A DNA stretch of 64,000 bases from Daedaleopsis sinensis (lineage: Eukaryota > Basidiomycota > Agaricomycetes > Polyporales > Polyporaceae), in assembly GCA_033807695.1 (NCBI GenBank), contig CM066300.1:5084001-5148000 (forward strand). Direction: 5' to 3'. The notes below the pieces were generated by a model, which did not search any database, was not told the DNA's origin, and worked only from the letters and a program-made list of their open reading frames with translations. The position numbers were made by a program, and so were the translations under genes. Positions 60,154 to 64,000 of this stretch are shown in pieces; the first letter of the stretch is position 1, and every line of letters starts with the position of its first letter.

Positions 60154-61887
60154 ATGGCTGACCTTGAACTACATACCTTGCCCGAGATTCTGGCCTCGTC
60201 GTCGAAGGAGACGATTTCCTCATCGTTGTCCTCGCCAGAGGCTGCACCGTACATCGCCCATCTCACCTCGCTGTCTCTTCCAGAGCTGGAGGCAGAGCCC
60301 ACCGAACTCGCCTCGTCGTCCGCGCAGCTCACAAACGCGCTCACGACACTATGCTACACATCGTATCCGACCTTCCTCTCGCTGCACAACACGACCTCGA
60401 CGCTCTCGTCCTCGCTCGACTCGCTTTCTTCCTCGCTCTCGTCGCTGCTGTCGACACTGCCAACACTGGAGTCGAGTGCGCGGACGTTTGCGCAGGACTC
60501 GCGGACACTCTTGTCTTCGAGGCGGAAGGCCGCCCTCGTTCTCGAGCACCACGACAAGCTGCACGACATCCTGTCTCTCCCCATGCTGCTCGAGACCTCT
60601 GTGCGTAACCACAACTACGCGGACGCCCTCCTCCTCGCGCAGCATGCAACGACGCTCGCTGGCCGCTTTCCCTCGAATCCCCTCGTGCAGTCGGTCAAGG
60701 CAGACTGCGACGCGCGGGTACATTCAATGCTCGCGCAACTGCTGCGGGTGCTGCACGAACAGGCGAAGCTCCCCGCTCTGTTCCGCGCTGTAGGCTTCCT
60801 TCGCAAGATGGACGTCCTCACGGAGCAAGAACTCGCACTTGCGTTCCTGTCAGGGCGGAACGAGTACCTGGACGGGACGTTGCGGGCGGTGGAGATGGAG
60901 ACGGGCATAGGCGGCGAGGGCAGCGTCGAGCGGGAGCGTGAACGCGAGAACCAGGCGCGGTATCTCAAACGGTACGTGGATGCATGGCGCGAAGGCGTGC
61001 ACGACGTCGTCACGCAGTACACGACCATCTTCCTCGACCGCCCGAAGGGCGCAGACCCCGCCGCACCCGAGCTACACGTCCTCCTCACGACCTTTACCAC
61101 TCTACATGTTCGCCGCCTGCTCGACTTGCTTCGTGACACCCTCCCGCTTGTCGCAGACCCGTCGCTGCTCACATCGCTACTCACACAACTCACGTACTGT
61201 GCGACGTCGTTTGCCCGTGTCGGCATGGACTTCCGCGCCGCCCTCGGTCCTCTGTTCGTCACAGCGGTCCAGAAAGGCGTCACGCGCGAGTTTGAGGAGG
61301 CGACAGACGCATGGTGTCGCGCCATCGACTCTGAAGACGACCCCAAGGCCCGCTCGCGGGTATCGTCCAAGAGAAAGCGGCCTTCTGAGTTCCTGCTCGC
61401 CCCGTCCGTCGCGTCTTCACCGTCAATACCTACGGAGTCGCAGCTGAGCGCGATCTCAGCCGCGCCAGCTAATGCCCCTCCCACGATCCTCGTCTCATAC
61501 CCGCCTCTTGCCCTGTACACGAACGCGATCCTCGACACACTCAACGGACTGCGACTACTCGCGCCTGTAGATCTCCTCCCGGGCCTCTTGCTTGCGCTCG
61601 AGCGGTCCCTGGCGCACGGCGCGATCATGCTACTTGTCTGCGCGCGGTCCGCTGCGGATGAGCGAGCGCACGGGAGCTCGCACATAAATGCAGAGGACGC
61701 GAAACGCGACGAAGACGCGGCGCGCGCTGCGGGCACGATGTACGTCAAGGTCATCGTTCCATTCGTGCGGAGGGCGTTGGTGGAGGGCGTGTATGGCGCG
61801 AAGATGGGCGACTACGAGGTCGGCGAAGACCTTGCGGGGGTGCTGTGCGAATGGGCCCTATGGCTCGGGGGTGCTGATGAGCAGTAG
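60154..61887 (+). CDS. cog8: Conserved oligomeric Golgi complex subunit 8 (Dor1-like)
   Basis: Subunit of the COG tethering complex for retrograde vesicles at the Golgi, peripheral on Golgi membranes. Single exon, 577 aa (human COG8 is about 610). The N-terminal Dor1 region reads APYIAHLTSLSLPELEAEPT, SSAQLTNALTTLCYTSYPTF, a Ser/Leu heptad-like coiled coil, then LVLEHHDKLHDILSLPMLLE and TSVRNHNYADALLLAQHATT, the pattern of this family. Later LLRVLHEQAKLPALFRAVGF and LRKMDVLTEQELALAFLSGR also fit. The start has GAC/ATCATGG context. The absence of introns contrasts with all other genes here. The C-terminal part has a Ser/Pro linker near 410-440. Confidence 0.9.
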   Translation: MADLELHTLPEILASSSKETISSSLSSPEAAPYIAHLTSLSLPELEAEPTELASSSAQLTNALTTLCYTSYPTFLSLHNTTSTLSSSLDSLSSSLSSLLSTLPTLESSARTFAQDSRTLLSSRRKAALVLEHHDKLHDILSLPMLLETSVRNHNYADALLLAQHATTLAGRFPSNPLVQSVKADCDARVHSMLAQLLRVLHEQAKLPALFRAVGFLRKMDVLTEQELALAFLSGRNEYLDGTLRAVEMETGIGGEGSVERERERENQARYLKRYVDAWREGVHDVVTQYTTIFLDRPKGADPAAPELHVLLTTFTTLHVRRLLDLLRDTLPLVADPSLLTSLLTQLTYCATSFARVGMDFRAALGPLFVTAVQKGVTREFEEATDAWCRAIDSEDDPKARSRVSSKRKRPSEFLLAPSVASSPSIPTESQLSAISAAPANAPPTILVSYPPLALYTNAILDTLNGLRLLAPVDLLPGLLLALERSLAHGAIMLLVCARSAADERAHGSSHINAEDAKRDEDAARAAGTMYVKVIVPFVRRALVEGVYGAKMGDYEVGEDLAGVLCEWALWLGGADEQ

Positions 61888-62045
61888 GACAGACACTCGG
61901 TGAGCACAGTAACTCTACAGCGAGTCGCATCAATCTAAGAGTCCGCGATTAAGCTTGTCTGTCAACAGTTCTATTGACATCCGAACGCAGCCCGCGCGTC
62001 CGAACCTACACGCATATATGTAGTGGTATACATCCGCTCACAGCA
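61888..62045. other. Short convergent spacer
   Basis: 158 bp between the stops of COG8 and the acidic protein gene; shared 3' UTR space. A TATATGTAG stretch is present. Confidence 0.4.
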
Positions 62046-63880
62046 TCACCGCGAATGCCTCCCGCGCCCCCCGGTGCGCCTGCGCCCCTTCCCTCTGAGG
62101 CTCGAGCCCGACGAGCTCAGCTCAGTCATCCCGCCCTCGCTCTTCCTCCTCGGACCAGCTCCCTCCACGCACTCCTCCTCACAAGCGGCGGCCACCGCCC
62201 AATCCGGGTGTGCAGAGCTGTGCCGCCGCGCCTTCTTCTCCCTGGCCTCGGCGGACGGTGCGACGGCCCAGTCGGGGCGGTCTGGCGTGTGCACGCGCGG
62301 ACGCGTGCCTCCGGGACTCGCAGGGGAAGGAGGAACGGGTCTGCTCTGTCTTGTCAGATCTAGTTGTGCAGGAATCTGTCTCACGGGCGTCACCAGTGCT
62401 GGTGCGGACTCTGGCAATGGGGAGGGCGCGTGGGGTACAGGTGCAGGTTCTTCGGCAGGAATCTCTGGCAGAATCGAAGAGTCCGAGGGTGCGCAATCGC
62501 ATTCTGCGGTCGTAGGACGCGGGTCGGGCACGGATGTGAGGTGGTGCGGGTGGAAAGCGAGGTACTCGCTTTGGCGGAGGAGGACGCCGGAGGCGGCGAG
62601 CTCGTCTGCTGCGCCGTGGCGCAAGGACTCAGCGGGGTCGATGAGGCGTTCGAGAGGGGTGGACGCGCGCGGAGTGCGCGCCTCGGGGTGCTCGACAGCC
62701 GTCCAGTCGGCGTCGTTATCGTTGTCGGCGTCGTCCTCGGGTATCACTTCTGCAATGAGCCTGCTTGTAGCCGCTGGAGTGGATTCGTCCACGAGCAGCG
62801 CGGACTGCATGATGTATTCCGCGTTATCGCTGATTGCGTGTTCCTCGGGTTCGGTTGAGAACTCGCCACGCTCTTCGTCCACCTTGAAAACTTGCTCGGG
62901 CGATTCAGGAAGATGAGAATGTTCTTGCAAGTTCTGAGAGACAGTCGAGGATTCAGGAACTTGTGTATCGTTGTCAGTGTCTACTCCTATGGTCTGCGAG
63001 ACGGTGGATGTAGACTTCATCAGCACCTCTGAAGTTGGGACAATTGTAGCCGTGTGCGCAGACTCGGTGTCCTCGTTGCTTGAGGGCTGGATGGCGTCCT
63101 GCTGGAGCGTCGGAGGGAGTTCAATGGTCGCCTCGTCCGGATGCTCCTGGGGCAGACACATATCGTCGACAATACTCATAAGGAGTTCAGGCTCGATGTC
63201 ATGTGGCGGAATGGGTTGAGCTGAGCTTGCACAACTCGTGCTAACGGCGGAGGATGAGACGACCCCGACTAGTAGTAATGCTGAAGACGACGCGTCGGGT
63301 TGGTCGGCACCATCAGCTGCAGGGTCGCAGGCTGAGTAGTCGGCCTTCGCAACATCAGTGTCACAGTCCTGCACACGATATGGAGATTAGTAGTAGTTGA
63401 GATATTCACCGATAGGGTCCGTACCGTCTGGATTGAAGTTGCGGTGTTCACATCGCTATGAATGAAAGGCTTCACAGAAGAGTGTTCCTCGTGCAGATTG
63501 GGCTATTTGTAGCTATCAGCGAAGTGAAGAGACACTCTAAACGCGAGTTGGACGAACCGATACTATCGACGCCTCCACCGGTTCTGCAGAGATCGCCGTT
63601 TCCTCCTCAGGGAAGGAGGGCGGCGTTTTCTGCATACTTGTGTCGGGTGGCGCGACCGACTTCGAGCGCACGGCGCGCAGTGGGTGAAGAGAGTGGCATA
63701 GGGAGATAATCGTTGAAACGGCATACTGCGGTATCCCGATCTCAACCTTCCGATATTGAAGAGCAGAGTAGCTTGACGCACATAGGTCATTACGGAGATC
63801 ATAAGCACCACCAGAATCGTCAGAGAGACCGTTGCAGGGTCGAGAGGCCACACAGATAAGAGGTCTTGTTGCCTGTACAT
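62046..63880 (-). CDS. Acidic low-complexity protein, membrane-anchored N-terminus likely (5' end uncertain)
   Basis: I do not recognise the family. Exons on the minus strand: 63368-62046, 63502-63425, 63746-63564 and, less surely, 63880-63794; 556 aa from an ATG at 63880. That first exon is hydrophobic (DPATVSLTILVVLMIS); in another frame the sequence further upstream also encodes a hydrophobic run (LLVIPISLSCFNLIAIAL), so the true 5' exons may extend to the right edge. The large last exon is Glu/Asp/Ser/Pro/Thr-rich with EEEHAIS-like acidic blocks, SEYLAFHPHHLTS, then a Pro-rich region with a repeated DRPDWAVAPSAE/AHPDWAVAAACE motif (P-D-W-A-V-A), and ends very basic: LRGKGRRRTGGRGRHSR. Confidence 0.6.
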
Positions 63881-64000
63881 CTTGTCCTGGTTGTCCGACT
63901 GTCTTGAAACTTGAGTGGGATTCGAGAGCGATAGCGATGAGATTGAAGCACGAGAGCGAGATGGGTATAACGAGCAAGTGGTATAGATCCGGAGAAGATG

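Noticed and set aside
60615..61754. 379-codon minus-strand frame
   Set aside because: Antisense shadow of COG8.
62023..62916. 297-codon plus-strand frame
   Set aside because: Antisense of the acidic protein exon, whose minus-strand reading has consistent splice phasing and stop.

Overview
The window reads as nuclear DNA of a filamentous basidiomycete, most likely an Agaricomycete. The evidence is high gene density on both strands, many short introns (mostly 50-75 nt, GTRNGT...YAG), C/G-ending codons, and several families in their mushroom-fungus form: a Galpha with a large insert and a GQSESGKS P-loop, an MFS transporter starting MAFGILED, a PL4 rhamnogalacturonan lyase and an Agaricomycete-type orphan family. 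I see no prokaryotic or viral features. Exon structures were built by hand from splice sites, reading phase and protein-family continuity; individual borders may be off by a base or an alternative site.

Left flank (1-8659) is ordinary housekeeping sequence: a MOSC/mARC-like protein running off the left edge (-), an FHA-domain checkpoint kinase of the Chk2/Rad53/Cds1 type (+), a Pin1/Ess1 prolyl isomerase (-), proteasome subunit alpha-5 (+) and an inositol monophosphatase (-).

The centre (8660-30554) is a direct tandem array with a unit of about 10 kb: unit 1 (8660-18634), unit 2 (18635-28631) and a partial unit 3 (28632-30554). Each full unit holds an intact DUS2/SMM1 tRNA-dihydrouridine synthase gene (-), about 6 kb of gene-poor DNA with older nested repeats, an uncharacterised 258-aa gene with its own TATA box (+), and the 5' part of another gene cut at the unit border and fused out of context to the next unit. 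DUS2 is therefore present three times and the 258-aa gene twice. Sequence identity is mosaic: units 1 and 2 differ at scattered sites up to about 13405 and then look identical to the unit end. The array may be real (unequal exchange and conversion) or a mis-join of haplotypes from a dikaryon; this must be tested first.

Right flank (30555-64000): a zinc-free NAD(P)H quinone-oxidoreductase-like MDR protein (-), a 15-exon MFS transporter (+), an orphan-family protein (-), a Galpha subunit (-), a secreted PL4 rhamnogalacturonan lyase with 17 exons including one of 5 nt (+), a mucin-like single-pass membrane protein (-), an unrecognised 487-aa protein (-), Golgi tether subunit COG8 (+) and an acidic low-complexity protein (-) near the right edge. 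Long gene-poor stretches (32.1-33.7, 36.2-37.9, 39.0-41.1, 44.2-47.3, 49.8-53.5 and 56.5-58.2 kb) hold only fragments. A short dispersed element of about 53 bp occurs at 37.2, 46.5 and 59.9 kb.
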